Source: Verrucomicrobiales bacterium
GTDB lineage: Bacteria > Verrucomicrobiota > Verrucomicrobiia > Verrucomicrobiales > V1-33
DNA: 64,000 nucleotides
Reading direction: 5' to 3'
Assembly: GCA_028293125.1 (NCBI GenBank)
Contig: JAQGPJ010000061.1
Span: 158,494-222,493, forward strand
The position numbers and the translations under genes are program-made. The stretch's first letter is position 1, and every line of letters begins with the position of its first letter. Below, piece by piece: positions 28,367 through 37,814 of the stretch. The notes under the pieces were generated by a model. The model ran no database searches. It saw only the letters and a list, made by a program, of their open reading frames with translations, and was not told the origin of the DNA.

Positions 28367-29329
28367 GGTGTTTTTTAGGTTGGGTGGTGGTCCGGTCAGA
28401 CCCGTCGGGGTGCTGCGGGGACCAGTCACTGCTTTGGTTTTCCCAAGAGTCAGGATGACTCTGGAGGGAATCTGTCCGATGAGGTCCGGAGGTGCCGCCA
28501 CTGACACTTCCCCGCACGGGAGCGCGGGGAAGGTCTCCAGCCGTGACACTGCCGGTTTTCCTTGGAAAATAAAAGCCCGCACCGCCCTGCCATCTTTTGG
28601 GAACAGGCTCTTCCGACACGGAATTCCAAAGCGTCCGCGGCACCGCGGCACAGGCTGCTGACCGGCGGCCGGAATGTGAGGACCACACGTCAGGCACGGT
28701 GATGCCATTGCGGGACCAGAGTACGGACAACACTTGCAGTTCGGAATGCGGTGGGTGCGCGGCCTTCATGGGGGCGCCCGCTCAACAGCGGGCAAGGCGG
28801 TGAATCAGGGAACGCCGGACTGCTACTCCCTTTCCCGCAATGGGGTCAACAAAATATTCACCGGCATCCATCGATTTGCCTGTTAGAACGTCAGGATCCG
28901 CTGGTTTTTTGGCGTTGTCAGGCACCGCGCCGCAGCATTCCGCCCCAGGGCACCCTGACTTTTCGTCCGAAGCCTTCAGGGGTGCGCGTGTGATGGATCA
29001 ACGAAGTCTCCGCGCAGGGCATCCTGACAAGTCCAGCGGAGCTGTGAATCCTCCGCCGCATGGTCCCCCGGGAGCCGGACGGCTGAAACCACTAGCAATC
29101 CACCATGAGCCCGCCGGCCCATTGCCCCGCTCCGCCGCAGGCTGCGGCCGCCGCAGTCCGTCAACGCCTCCGGCCTTGTCAGGATCCCCCGGTGAGGGAT
29201 GTTGATCATGGCCGTGCACCACCTTCCCCCGGCAGGCCGGCATGCTTGGGTCCACGGCTGCCGCGCAGGTCATGGCGGGCCTTCTAAAGGTCATGGGCAC
29301 CCTGCAATCCTTGGATGATCAGGGATTTT
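28367..29329. other. Gene-free region with repeated GTCAGGAT-type motifs and hairpins
   Basis: About 960 bp between the histone-like gene and the beta-helix gene, with no convincing coding sequence. GTCAGGATCC at about 28890 and 29178, and reverse-oriented forms ATCCTGAC at about 29021 and ACCCTGAC at 28952, alternate in direction; CTTGTCAGGAT and ATCCTGACAAG are an exact 11-bp inverted pair. A hairpin CTTCCCCGC/GCGGGGAAG lies at 28507-28532. The 3' end of the beta-helix gene is in a GGGCACCCT/AGGGTGCCC stem at about 29296-29342. Confidence 0.6.
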
Positions 29330-30433
29330 TCAAGGGTGCCCCGTCCGGGAACCCGCAGGCGCGGCGGCGGCCCGCGGATTGGTGCCGTAACGGCCGCCGG
29401 TCTCCGGGGAGGGCAGCACCGGCTTGGACCGTGCAGCCTGGTCCTCGGCAAACCATTGGTTGCCCTCAAAGCGGAAGCTCTCCGGCGCAGTGCCGGAACC
29501 GATGTTGATATCGGTCCGCACCTCACTGCGGCGGAGGATGATACGGTTGTTTTTGATCACGCCGTTGCGGCAGGGCGGGAAGCCCTCGGAGGTGGTCTCC
29601 TGAAGGATACGGAAAACCCACTTCCGGGGATACAGAATTGTGTTGTTGGAGAACTCTGCCCCATCCACGCCCACGAAGGCGGCGGCGGCACCGCTGCCCT
29701 CGATGACACAGTCCCGCACGGTTAGATCACGCGCCTCATATTTAGCTCCCAAGGGACGGTAAAAGGGCGCGCCGGTGGATCCGCCCAGATTGAGGGGACG
29801 GCCTCCGGCATCGATGAACTGGCACTTCTCCACCACGATGCCGGAGCTGCCCCCCTTCATCTGAATGCCCGCGCTGGCACTGAAGCCCGGCTTCCCTCGG
29901 AACTCGCAGTCCGTCACGCGCGACTCATGGCAGCCTACAAAATCAATGCCTTCCCCGCCCCAGCCACTGATGCGGCAGTCCTTCACCGTGACGTTGTCCA
30001 GACCGGAGATTTTGATGGCGTCGTGGTTGCCTTTGGGACCGATGTCCTCCACCTGCAAGCCTTCAAGAGTCACCCCTGTGACAGGCGGGCCGGCCTTGCC
30101 GCCATCATCCAGATTGAGTCCGTTCCCGGTCTGTCCACTGATGCGGAGATGGCGCAGTGTAAGCTGCGGGCAGCGCGAGAAATGCCAGGCGTGTCCCCCT
30201 CCTTTAAAGTGGGGCGGCTGTGCGGGATCCAGCGCCTCCACCGTAAGGTTGGAGACATTGGAGATCCAGTGGCCGCCGGGATAGTCACCGGGGGCGATTT
30301 TCAGCACCGTGCCGGACCTGAGAGCCGGCAGCGCGCTCTGCAGCTCCTCCGTATTCCGGACAGTCACCGTGTCCGCGGCGGAGGGCATCACCAAGGCGCA
30401 GGAAACGGCGGCCAGCCGTAGTGTGGGCTTCAT
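29330..30433 (-). CDS. Secreted right-handed beta-helix protein
   Basis: 367 residues. A signal peptide (MKPTLRLAAVSCALVMPSA) supports the chosen start; a start 13 codons upstream is also open. From about residue 20 the sequence shows short repeating coils (VTLEGLQVEDIG, VTVKDCRISGWG, VTDCEFRG, FSNNTILY), the pattern of pectate-lyase-like and polysaccharide-binding folds (the PbH1 repeats). No polysaccharide-lyase catalytic set could be fixed. The C-terminal 35 residues are Pro/Ala-rich. It lies 102 bp after the last gene of the peptide transporter operon, and its stop codon is inside a hairpin. Substrate unknown; likely extracytoplasmic. Confidence 0.85.
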   Translation of the reverse strand: MKPTLRLAAVSCALVMPSAADTVTVRNTEELQSALPALRSGTVLKIAPGDYPGGHWISNVSNLTVEALDPAQPPHFKGGGHAWHFSRCPQLTLRHLRISGQTGNGLNLDDGGKAGPPVTGVTLEGLQVEDIGPKGNHDAIKISGLDNVTVKDCRISGWGGEGIDFVGCHESRVTDCEFRGKPGFSASAGIQMKGGSSGIVVEKCQFIDAGGRPLNLGGSTGAPFYRPLGAKYEARDLTVRDCVIEGSGAAAAFVGVDGAEFSNNTILYPRKWVFRILQETTSEGFPPCRNGVIKNNRIILRRSEVRTDINIGSGTAPESFRFEGNQWFAEDQAARSKPVLPSPETGGRYGTNPRAAAAPAGSRTGHP

Positions 30434-30535
30434 GAAAAGGGAGGATGACTGCGGAACCGGATTGCGCAACATCCGGATGAACGGTGAATGCGTGCCAGCA
30501 TGCGGACGCTTTCCGTGCCATGGACGGAAGCCGGC

Positions 30536-31363
30536 TCAGGGATTCAGATCGCCAATGGTGGTGAGCCGCCGGCGCTTGTGGCCCAGACGCGGGATGCAGT
30601 CGATCAGCGCTTTGGTGTAGGGGTGCTGCGGGGCGCTGAGCACATCATCGACTGGACCGGTCTCGACCAGCTTTCCACGGAACATGACCGCCACGCGGTC
30701 AGCGAGGCCGCGGATGATGCCGAAGTTGTGCGTGATGATGATCACCGCCATGCCGTGCCGGCGTTTGAGATCGGCAAGGATTTCAATGACCTGCTTCTGA
30801 ATGGTCACATCCAGCGCCGTGGTGGGCTCGTCCGCCACCAGCAGGTCGGGCCTCCCTGCCAGGGCCATGGCGATCATGACGCGCTGCTGCATACCGCCGC
30901 TGAGCTGATGCGGATAGTCATGGAGCCGGCGGGCCGGGTCCGTGATGCCCACCTCCGTCAGCCAGTGGACACACTCGGACTGGAGATCGCTGACATCCGG
31001 GCGGTGGGTGGTGATGACCTCGCTCAGCTGGCTGCGGATGCTGAGCACGGGGTTCAGCGCGCTGGAGGGTTCCTGAAAAATGTAGGCGATGCGGTGCCCG
31101 CGGATCCGCCGCAGGGCCTCACCGGACAGCTTGAGCACCTCCTGCCCATCCAGACGGATGGAGCCGGTGATCACCGCCGGAGGCTCGGGCAGCAGGCGGG
31201 CCAGGGCGAGGGCGGAGACGCTTTTGCCACTGCCGCTTTCCCCCACCACCGCCAGAGCCTCGCCTTTCTCCAGTTGGAGGCTCAGCCCCTCCACCGCCGG
31301 TGTGACCACGCCGCGCTGGGAGCGGAAGGAGATGTGAAGATCGGAGACTTCAAGGAGGGGCAT
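30536..31363 (-). CDS. Peptide ABC transporter ATPase, third copy without the C-terminal extension
   Basis: 275 residues. Walker A GESGSGKS is at 41-48; the signature LSGGMQQR and Walker [14 protein letters not shown] follow. It belongs to the OppD/DppD group but is shorter and lacks the Cys-containing C-terminal extension seen in the two ATPases encoded upstream. It is the last gene of the transporter cluster, 61 bp after the OppF-like gene. A third ATPase is unusual: transporters of this class need one OppD-type and one OppF-type. It may replace one partner or serve another permease. Confidence 0.92.
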   Translation of the reverse strand: MPLLEVSDLHISFRSQRGVVTPAVEGLSLQLEKGEALAVVGESGSGKSVSALALARLLPEPPAVITGSIRLDGQEVLKLSGEALRRIRGHRIAYIFQEPSSALNPVLSIRSQLSEVITTHRPDVSDLQSECVHWLTEVGITDPARRLHDYPHQLSGGMQQRVMIAMALAGRPDLLVADEPTTALDVTIQKQVIEILADLKRRHGMAVIIITHNFGIIRGLADRVAVMFRGKLVETGPVDDVLSAPQHPYTKALIDCIPRLGHKRRRLTTIGDLNP

Positions 31364-31424
31364 GGGTTTTGGGAAGGGTCAGAGTGGGGGCGAACCCAAA
31401 ACGGAAAGCAGGTGGCGAACCGGA

Positions 31425-32381
31425 TCAGCCGGTGCAGCAGGGGCATTTCTGCACAAAGTGGCCGGGGGAGACCTCCGTGAGGCTCAGGTCCATGCCGATG
31501 CTCTCCGGATACCGGGGATGCCGCATGCGCGCCCCGAAAGCGCAGCCGGGCGGAGGATTGATGGGACTGGGCACATCGCCGCTGACAGGGAGGCGCGCAT
31601 GACGGACGGAGGGATCAGGCACGGGGATGGCCGCGAGCAGCGTTCTGGTGTAGGCGTGCAGCGGATTCCGGTGAATCTCCTCCGCCGGTGCCAGCTCCAT
31701 GATGCGGCCCAGATACATGATGGCGATGCGGTTGGAGACGTGCTTCACCACCGCGAGGTTGTGGGAGATGAAGAGATAGCTGAGCCCCATGTCCCGCTGA
31801 AGCTCCATCATCAGATTGAGCACCTGGCTCTGCACGCTGACATCCAGCGCGGAGACGGGCTCATCGCAGATGATAAGGCGGGGCTCCAGAGCAATGGCGC
31901 GGGCGATGCCGATGCGCTGGCGCTGTCCGCCGGAGAACTCGAACGGGTAGCGGTCACCGGATCCGGCGGGCAGCCCGACTTTGCGCAGCAGCTCCTCTGT
32001 GCGCTGGCGGCGTTCAGCGGGGGTGCCGATCCCATGGATTTCAAAAGGCTCACTGACGATGGCGGAGACCGGATGACGCTGGTTCAGGGATTCAGCGGGA
32101 TCCTGGAAAATCATCTGCCGGACCCTGGCCAAAGCGCGCGCGGAGGTCTTTCCTGTCTCATGACCGGCAAAGGCCACGCTGCCCGCCGTGATGGGGGCGA
32201 GACCGGCGATGGCTTTGCCGAGGGTGGTTTTGCCGCAGCCGCTTTCCCCGATGATGCCCAGGGTTTCGCCTTCGCGCAGCGTGAGGGAGACGCCATCCAC
32301 CGCCTTGCACACCGCCACGGAGCGCAGAAGCACGCCGCCTTTCACGGGAAAGTGGACTCTGAGATTGGAGACGGTGAGCAT
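31425..32381 (-). CDS. Peptide ABC transporter ATPase, OppF/DppF type
   Basis: 318 residues. Walker A GESGCGKT at 45-52; IFQDPAESLNQRHPVS and EFSGGQRQRIGIARAIALEP with LIICDEPVSALDVS are typical of OppF. The C-terminal part (PPPGCAFGARM, then a terminal CPCC) is the oligopeptide-transporter extension. Partner of the OppD-type ATPase 30 bp upstream in the energising heterodimer for import through the YejB/YejE-type permeases. Confidence 0.95.
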   Translation of the reverse strand: MLTVSNLRVHFPVKGGVLLRSVAVCKAVDGVSLTLREGETLGIIGESGCGKTTLGKAIAGLAPITAGSVAFAGHETGKTSARALARVRQMIFQDPAESLNQRHPVSAIVSEPFEIHGIGTPAERRQRTEELLRKVGLPAGSGDRYPFEFSGGQRQRIGIARAIALEPRLIICDEPVSALDVSVQSQVLNLMMELQRDMGLSYLFISHNLAVVKHVSNRIAIMYLGRIMELAPAEEIHRNPLHAYTRTLLAAIPVPDPSVRHARLPVSGDVPSPINPPPGCAFGARMRHPRYPESIGMDLSLTEVSPGHFVQKCPCCTG

Positions 32382-32411
32382 GATGGGCGGCTGCCGGGAG
32401 TTGAGATGGGT

Positions 32412-33422
32412 TCAGTCGCGGCGTTTTCCTGTGGGCATGACGCAGCGGGGGCAGTTTTCCACCCAATGGCCGGGGGAAATTTCAGAGAAGGGAGGCCTCT
32501 CGCGGAGCGTGGGGGAGTCCGCGGGAGCACCGTTCCGCAGGCAGAACCGGCAGCCCGCCGGCATGTCGCGCAAAGCCGGCACCTGGCCGGGAATGGTGGT
32601 GAGCAGCGTGCCGGGAGTGTCTGTCAGGCGCGGAATGGCGGCCATCAGGCCCCGGGTGTAGGCATGGCGCGGACGGGCGAAAAGCTCGCCTGCGGGGGCC
32701 TTCTCCACGATGCGGCCCGCATACATGACGGCGACATCGTCGCACATCCCGGCGATGACGCCGAGGTCGTGGGTGATGAGCACCGTGGCCATGCCCAGCT
32801 CCCGCTGCAGGCCGCCCATGAGATCCAGAATCTGCGCCTGCACGGTGACATCCAAGGCCGTGGTGGGTTCGTCGGCAATAAGCAGCGCCGGGCGGCAGGC
32901 CAACGCCATGGCGATCATGACGCGCTGCCGCATGCCGCCGCTGAGTTGGTGCGGATATTCGTCATAGCGAACCTCCGGCGCGGGTATCCCCACCTGCCGC
33001 AGCATGGACAGGGCACTGGCCCTGGCCTCCTCCTTTGACTTGGTTTTGTGCAGCAGAAACACCTCGCTGACCTGCCGGCCTATGCGCTGCACGGGATTCA
33101 GGGCCGTCATGGGCTCTTGGAAGATCATTCCCATGCATGCGCCGCGGATTTTGGCCATCTCCCCGGTGCCGGCGGAGACGATCTCCGTTCCTTGGCAGTG
33201 GATGGTGCCGTCGGTGATGATCCCGGCGGGCTGCGGCAGCAGCTTCATCAGGGAAAAGGCGGTGACGCTTTTCCCGCAGCCGCTCTCCCCGACCAGACCA
33301 AGGGTTTTTCCGGCATGCACCTGAAAGCTGATGCCATCGACCGCAGTGAAGCGGCCGTCATCGGTGTCGAAGGCCACCCGCAGACCGCGGACATCCAGAA
33401 TAGGTTCGGCTGGCGTGGACAC
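32412..33422 (-). CDS. Peptide ABC transporter ATPase, OppD/DppD type
   Basis: 336 residues. Walker A GESGCGKS at 45-52; [38 protein letters not shown] and [20 protein letters not shown] are the OppD form. The C-terminal Cys-rich extension ([14 protein letters not shown]) is present. It lies 9 bp before the end of the binding-protein gene in the operon, so translation is closely coupled. Forms the energising pair with the OppF-type protein. Confidence 0.96.
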   Translation of the reverse strand: MSTPAEPILDVRGLRVAFDTDDGRFTAVDGISFQVHAGKTLGLVGESGCGKSVTAFSLMKLLPQPAGIITDGTIHCQGTEIVSAGTGEMAKIRGACMGMIFQEPMTALNPVQRIGRQVSEVFLLHKTKSKEEARASALSMLRQVGIPAPEVRYDEYPHQLSGGMRQRVMIAMALACRPALLIADEPTTALDVTVQAQILDLMGGLQRELGMATVLITHDLGVIAGMCDDVAVMYAGRIVEKAPAGELFARPRHAYTRGLMAAIPRLTDTPGTLLTTIPGQVPALRDMPAGCRFCLRNGAPADSPTLRERPPFSEISPGHWVENCPRCVMPTGKRRD

Positions 33423-33431
33423 AGGAAGGGA

Positions 33432-35387
33432 TCAAGGGGTTTTGAACTGGTCCCAGACCGGAAACCAAGGCTCGAAGGTTTTTCCGGTCCGGCGGGCCTC
33501 CAGCGTCTCGCGCTTCATGTCCTGATCGATCCAGAACATGTGGAAATCGTCCGGCACCCGGCTTTGCATCACATTGCCGTCCTTCGGATACCGCAGCCAG
33601 CGCCAGGCGCCAATGCGCCAGAAGGGAGCCTGCCAACCGGGCACGAAGGCGGCGTCCTCGTGGAGCAGGGCAATGAGCTCCTTGGAAAGGCGGGCGATCT
33701 CCGCCAGATCCGAGCTCTTACGGTACTGGTCGATCAGCTTGTCGATCTCCGGATCCGCAGTGCTGGTTTCGTTGTTGGTGTCCACCTTGACCTTGCTCCG
33801 GTCGAGATTGCCGGCGGAGTCCTTCTCATAGGCGTTCTCGCCGGCGTAGGTTTCCCAAAAGCGGGGATAAAGCTCCACGGAGACATTCAATCCGGTGAGC
33901 ACGATGTCGTGCTTCTTTTCGGAGGCTTTGGCCCACGCCGCTGTCTGCTCCAAGATTTCCACATTCAGCTCCAGACCTGCGGGTTTGGCCTGCTCCTGCA
34001 GGATGGTGAGCACGTCCTGAAAGCGCTTGTAGCCGGTGGTCAGCGTGAAGGACAGACGTTGCCCTTGGCCGTTCACAAAAATGCCGTCGCCGCCCCGTTT
34101 GGTGAAGCCGGCTTTGGCGAAGCACTCCTGGGCTTTGGCGATGTCGTAGGGCCGGGCTTTGACGGCGTCGTTCCCCATGGCCCCGTAGCCGTCGGCCACG
34201 GTGTTCATGCGGACATAATCCCCGTAGAACACCTCCTTGAGGACAGATTGCCAGTTCAGTGAGAACTGGATGCCCTGCCGGATGTCGCGGTTATCCAGCA
34301 GCGGACGGGCGCTGTTGATGCGGAGCCCCAAAGTGGGTCGGGGAATGTTGTTGTAGAACACTCCCTTGTAAGCGTAACCGCCCCGCACCAAAGGATCGCT
34401 GTCCGGGAACTGCTTGTGCCACAACTGGGGCAGCGTCAGCCAGTACATGTCCAGATCCCCGCGGCGGAAAGCTTCCAGTTGTTTGGAGGGATCCCGGATC
34501 ACTTGGAAATGGATGCCGTCCACATTATAGCGATAACGATAGTGCCGTTTGGCGTTGGCCCACCAGTCCGGCACTTTGGTCATCAGTATACTGCGGCCCA
34601 TGTTCAGGTTGGCCGGAAGAATTTCATAAGCTCCGGGTGTGGGTTCGGGCCTCCAGTTGTACTCCTTCAGATAATCGGGATCCAGGGTCTGGTAATGGTG
34701 CATCGGCACTGGGCGGATCCCGCCGGCCCGATACACGAGGTCCGGTTTGGCCTCCGGCAGAGTGATCGAGAAGGTGAGATCGTCGAATTTGGTGATGTTC
34801 TCAAACTCCTTCACCGCATAGTCATTATACCATAGATCGTAGTGGTACTTCGACCGCATGAAGTAAAACAGGTAGAAAAAATCATCCGTGCGGACGGGCA
34901 TGCCGTCGTTGAATTTCGCTGAGGGATCAATATGGAAATACACCGTGCGCCCATCCTTTCCGACCGCCCAGTCCTTGGCAATGAGCGGCATGTATTTGCC
35001 GGGCGCATTCGGATGCGGCTCTACAAGGGTCATCGCATTGTAGTCCAGAATGTAACCCCGGAAGGCCTGATTGGCATCCGGCCCCAGGAGCCTCAGAGTG
35101 CGGGGAAAATCATTCAAATACCAGTAGAACGTCCCACCCTTTTTGGCGGCGGGATCACCGATCTCCGGAATGTCAGCATCCTCGGTCCACACCAGATCCC
35201 CCGGCAGAGCGGCTGGGGTGGCGAAGCGGAAAAATTTGGGATCGGAAGCGTAGAATTCCCTGACCTCCTCCTCCGGCTCCACGCGCTGGGTGTGGGTGCG
35301 CACCACTTCACGGGCGGATTCCTTTGCGCCGCAGCCCGTGAGGCACAGGGCGGCGGCCAAAAGCAGAACTCGGCGGAGGGCACGCAT
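33432..35387 (-). CDS. Peptide-binding lipoprotein of an ABC transporter (SBP family 5, YejA-like)
   Basis: 651 residues. The start MRALRRVLLLAAALCLTGCG gives a lipoprotein signal with lipobox LTGC, so the mature protein is anchored by lipid. YWYLNDFPRTLRLLGPDANQ, DWAVGKDGRTVYFHI and FNDGMPVRTDDFFYLF are features of family 5 solute-binding proteins, closest to the YejA group given its length. The open frame runs further upstream, but only across the 3' end of the permease gene. In most Yej operons yejA precedes the permease genes; here it follows yejE. Confidence 0.93.
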   Translation of the reverse strand: MRALRRVLLLAAALCLTGCGAKESAREVVRTHTQRVEPEEEVREFYASDPKFFRFATPAALPGDLVWTEDADIPEIGDPAAKKGGTFYWYLNDFPRTLRLLGPDANQAFRGYILDYNAMTLVEPHPNAPGKYMPLIAKDWAVGKDGRTVYFHIDPSAKFNDGMPVRTDDFFYLFYFMRSKYHYDLWYNDYAVKEFENITKFDDLTFSITLPEAKPDLVYRAGGIRPVPMHHYQTLDPDYLKEYNWRPEPTPGAYEILPANLNMGRSILMTKVPDWWANAKRHYRYRYNVDGIHFQVIRDPSKQLEAFRRGDLDMYWLTLPQLWHKQFPDSDPLVRGGYAYKGVFYNNIPRPTLGLRINSARPLLDNRDIRQGIQFSLNWQSVLKEVFYGDYVRMNTVADGYGAMGNDAVKARPYDIAKAQECFAKAGFTKRGGDGIFVNGQGQRLSFTLTTGYKRFQDVLTILQEQAKPAGLELNVEILEQTAAWAKASEKKHDIVLTGLNVSVELYPRFWETYAGENAYEKDSAGNLDRSKVKVDTNNETSTADPEIDKLIDQYRKSSDLAEIARLSKELIALLHEDAAFVPGWQAPFWRIGAWRWLRYPKDGNVMQSRVPDDFHMFWIDQDMKRETLEARRTGKTFEPWFPVWDQFKTP

Positions 35388-35392
35388 CGGGA

Positions 35393-36457
35393 TCACTGGT
35401 AGGTGGTGTATTTTTTCGGGTCGAAAGCCTCGCGCAGGGCCTCGCCCGTAAACGTGACCAGGGTGAGGGCGATGGCGATGGCCGAGAAGGCGGAGACCAC
35501 CAGCCATTCCGCATAGAGATTCTCCATACCCTGGGCCAGCAACTCCCCCCAACTGGGCGTGGGCGGCGGCAGTCCGAAATTCAGGAAATCCAGCGCGGTG
35601 AGGGAGGCGATGGCCCCCGCCACCGTGAAGGGCAGGAAAGTAACGAGCGTGGCCAGGGTGTTGGGCAGAATATGCCGGAAAATGATCCGGCCCTGTCCGG
35701 CCCCCAGCAGCCGGGCGCTGGCGGTGTAGTCGCGGGATTTCTCTTTGAGGGTAGCCGCGCGCATGTAGCGGGCGATGCCCATCCAGGAGAGAAACACCAT
35801 GATCATCAGGAGAATGGTGATGCGCATCCACAGACTGAGCCCCACCGGCATGATGCTGACCGCGATCATGACCGTGTAAAGGAAGGGGACGCTCTGCCAG
35901 ACCTCCACCACCCGCTGGCCGAGCAGGTCCACCTTTCCACCCAGCCAGCCCATCAGACAGCCAAGGACGACCCCCGCAAGATAAACGCCCAGGGTGTAGG
36001 CCATGGCAAACATCATATTGTTCCGGTAACCGTAGATCAGACGGCTCAGCACATCACGCCCGGTTTTATCCGTGCCCAGCAGGTGCCAGCGGACGGCGGT
36101 GGGAGCCGCGGGATGCATCACTCCCTCCTGGGCGTCCGTCTCCGTGGGATTCCAGGGAATGGGCGGCATGAGCACCCACGCGCCCTTGTTCTCCGTGGAG
36201 AATTGATCCCTCAGTGCCCGGTAGTTGGTTTCATAATCGTAATCCTGTCCAAACGTCCTTCCCGGAATGATATCCCCGTAGGTGGGGAAATACCAGCTTC
36301 CCTGACTGCGGACCACCAGCGCCCGGCTGTTGGCGATCATCTCGCTGAAAAGGGAGATGAAGGTGAGCGCCACCAAAAGAAGAAACGACCACCACCCGCG
36401 TTTCAGGGAGCGGAAACGGCGGAGTTTCTGGCGGGTGATGGGGCTGAGGAACGCCAT
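35393..36457 (-). CDS. Peptide ABC transporter permease, YejE/OppC type
   Basis: 354 residues. An N-terminal transmembrane helix (WWSFLLLVALTFISLFS) precedes a large extracytoplasmic loop (about 45-135) that ends with HLLGTDKTGRDVLSRLIYG, the OppC-type signature. The loop contains YGDIIPGRTFGQDYDYETNY, which is typical of YejE. The permease core has the ATPase-contact EAA motif near SARLLGAGQGRIIFRHILPN. Forms the pore with the YejB-type subunit, 16 bp upstream. Confidence 0.95.
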   Translation of the reverse strand: MAFLSPITRQKLRRFRSLKRGWWSFLLLVALTFISLFSEMIANSRALVVRSQGSWYFPTYGDIIPGRTFGQDYDYETNYRALRDQFSTENKGAWVLMPPIPWNPTETDAQEGVMHPAAPTAVRWHLLGTDKTGRDVLSRLIYGYRNNMMFAMAYTLGVYLAGVVLGCLMGWLGGKVDLLGQRVVEVWQSVPFLYTVMIAVSIMPVGLSLWMRITILLMIMVFLSWMGIARYMRAATLKEKSRDYTASARLLGAGQGRIIFRHILPNTLATLVTFLPFTVAGAIASLTALDFLNFGLPPPTPSWGELLAQGMENLYAEWLVVSAFSAIAIALTLVTFTGEALREAFDPKKYTTYQ

Positions 36458-36473
36458 GGTGGGTCAGGGAGGG

Positions 36474-37751
36474 TCAGCGGTAGCTGATGCGGGGATCGAC
36501 CAGCGCGGTGATGAAATCGCTGATGATATTGCCAATGACGAGCAGCAGCGCCCCCAGCATGGCCACGCCGATGACCAGGGGATAATCCCGCTGCAGCAGA
36601 GCTTCGAAACCCAGGAGCGCCACCCCGTTGATGTCAAAAATGCGCTCCAGCAGGAAGGATCCGCCCACAAACAGGGAGATGAACTGGCCCAGATTGGTGG
36701 CGATGGGCACAAAGGCATTGCGGAAGGCATGGCCGAACACCGCGCGGCGGAAGGGCACCCCCTTGGACACCGCCGTGCGCACGTAGTCGGCGGAGAGGGT
36801 TTCCAGCAGCTGGTTTTTCATCATCATGGTGAGGAAGGCGAAGTCCCCGATGACATAGCAGAACAGCGGCAGCACCGAATGGCTGATCAGGTCCCGGACT
36901 TTTTCCATGAAGGTGAAGTCGCGGAACTGGATGCTGCTCAGGCCGCCCATGGGAAACCAGCCGAGACGCGCGGAGAGGAACACCACCAGCAGAGCCCCCA
37001 GCGCGTAGGCGGGCACCGCGTAGCCCACAAAAATCCCGCCACTGGTGACGGTGTCAAAGGCCGAGCGGTGCTTCAGGGCTTTGACCACCCCCAGCGGAAT
37101 GCTGATGAGGTAGGTGAGCAGGAAGGACCAAAATCCGAACCACGCCGTGGCCGGCAGGCGGGAGGCGATGATGGAAGTGACGGAGTCGCTGTAAAAGATG
37201 GACTGGCCAAGGCTGCCCTGAAGAATGCCGTCGAATTTTTTCTGGTGCAGTTTGGCATAAACTTTCTCAAGCGTCCCCTCCCTGCCCTGATCGTCCTTGG
37301 TTTTACGGATTTTCCGCTCAAAAGCGATCTCCCAGCCTTTGATCTCCGATCCATCCACCGCATTGAAGCTGACGGATTCCCCCTCCCGGACAATCCGGAT
37401 GGGCTGTCGGGTTTTGGGCAGCCGGGTCCGGAGCTCCTTCGCACCGTCGAGGAACTCCACCCGCTTGATATTGGTCTCCCGGGGCAGAACGCCCAGCCAG
37501 CAGAGGTAACCCTCCCACGCGGGCTTGTCGAAACCGAACAGTTCCTTGTAGGCGTCGATCTGGTCCTCGCTCAGGCTGGAGTTGGCGGATCCGGAGGACA
37601 CGCCGCGCCCGCCCTCCTGCTGCGCGGCGGCCATCCGCATCTGTTCGACAGGTCCCCCGGGCACAAACTGAATCACCGCGTAAAGCAGCATGCTCACGCC
37701 GAGCAGGGTGGGGATGATCAGCAGCAGCCGCCGGATGAAGTAAGCGTGCAT
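36474..37751 (-). CDS. Peptide ABC transporter permease, YejB/OppB type
   Basis: 425 residues. The first helix (RRLLLIIPTLLGVSMLLYAVI) is followed by FVPGGPVEQM, the OppB start signature. An extended extracytoplasmic region (about 45-180) typical of YejB contains LYKELFGFDKP-like sequence (YKELFGFDKPAWEGY). The core ends with FGHAFRNAFVPIATNLG. It lies 63 bp after lptD, so it may share the lptD transcript. The imported peptide is unknown. Confidence 0.95.
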   Translation of the reverse strand: MHAYFIRRLLLIIPTLLGVSMLLYAVIQFVPGGPVEQMRMAAAQQEGGRGVSSGSANSSLSEDQIDAYKELFGFDKPAWEGYLCWLGVLPRETNIKRVEFLDGAKELRTRLPKTRQPIRIVREGESVSFNAVDGSEIKGWEIAFERKIRKTKDDQGREGTLEKVYAKLHQKKFDGILQGSLGQSIFYSDSVTSIIASRLPATAWFGFWSFLLTYLISIPLGVVKALKHRSAFDTVTSGGIFVGYAVPAYALGALLVVFLSARLGWFPMGGLSSIQFRDFTFMEKVRDLISHSVLPLFCYVIGDFAFLTMMMKNQLLETLSADYVRTAVSKGVPFRRAVFGHAFRNAFVPIATNLGQFISLFVGGSFLLERIFDINGVALLGFEALLQRDYPLVIGVAMLGALLLVIGNIISDFITALVDPRISYR

Positions 37752-37814
37752 TCCTGAAGGATAAAAGCGGGGGAAGCGCGGGATCAGATGGAAACCGTGC
37801 GGAGCAGGGATGGA

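Noticed and set aside
31362..33038. Long plus-strand open frame opposite the ABC ATPase genes
   Set aside because: Covers parts of two ATPase genes with full motif sets on the minus strand.
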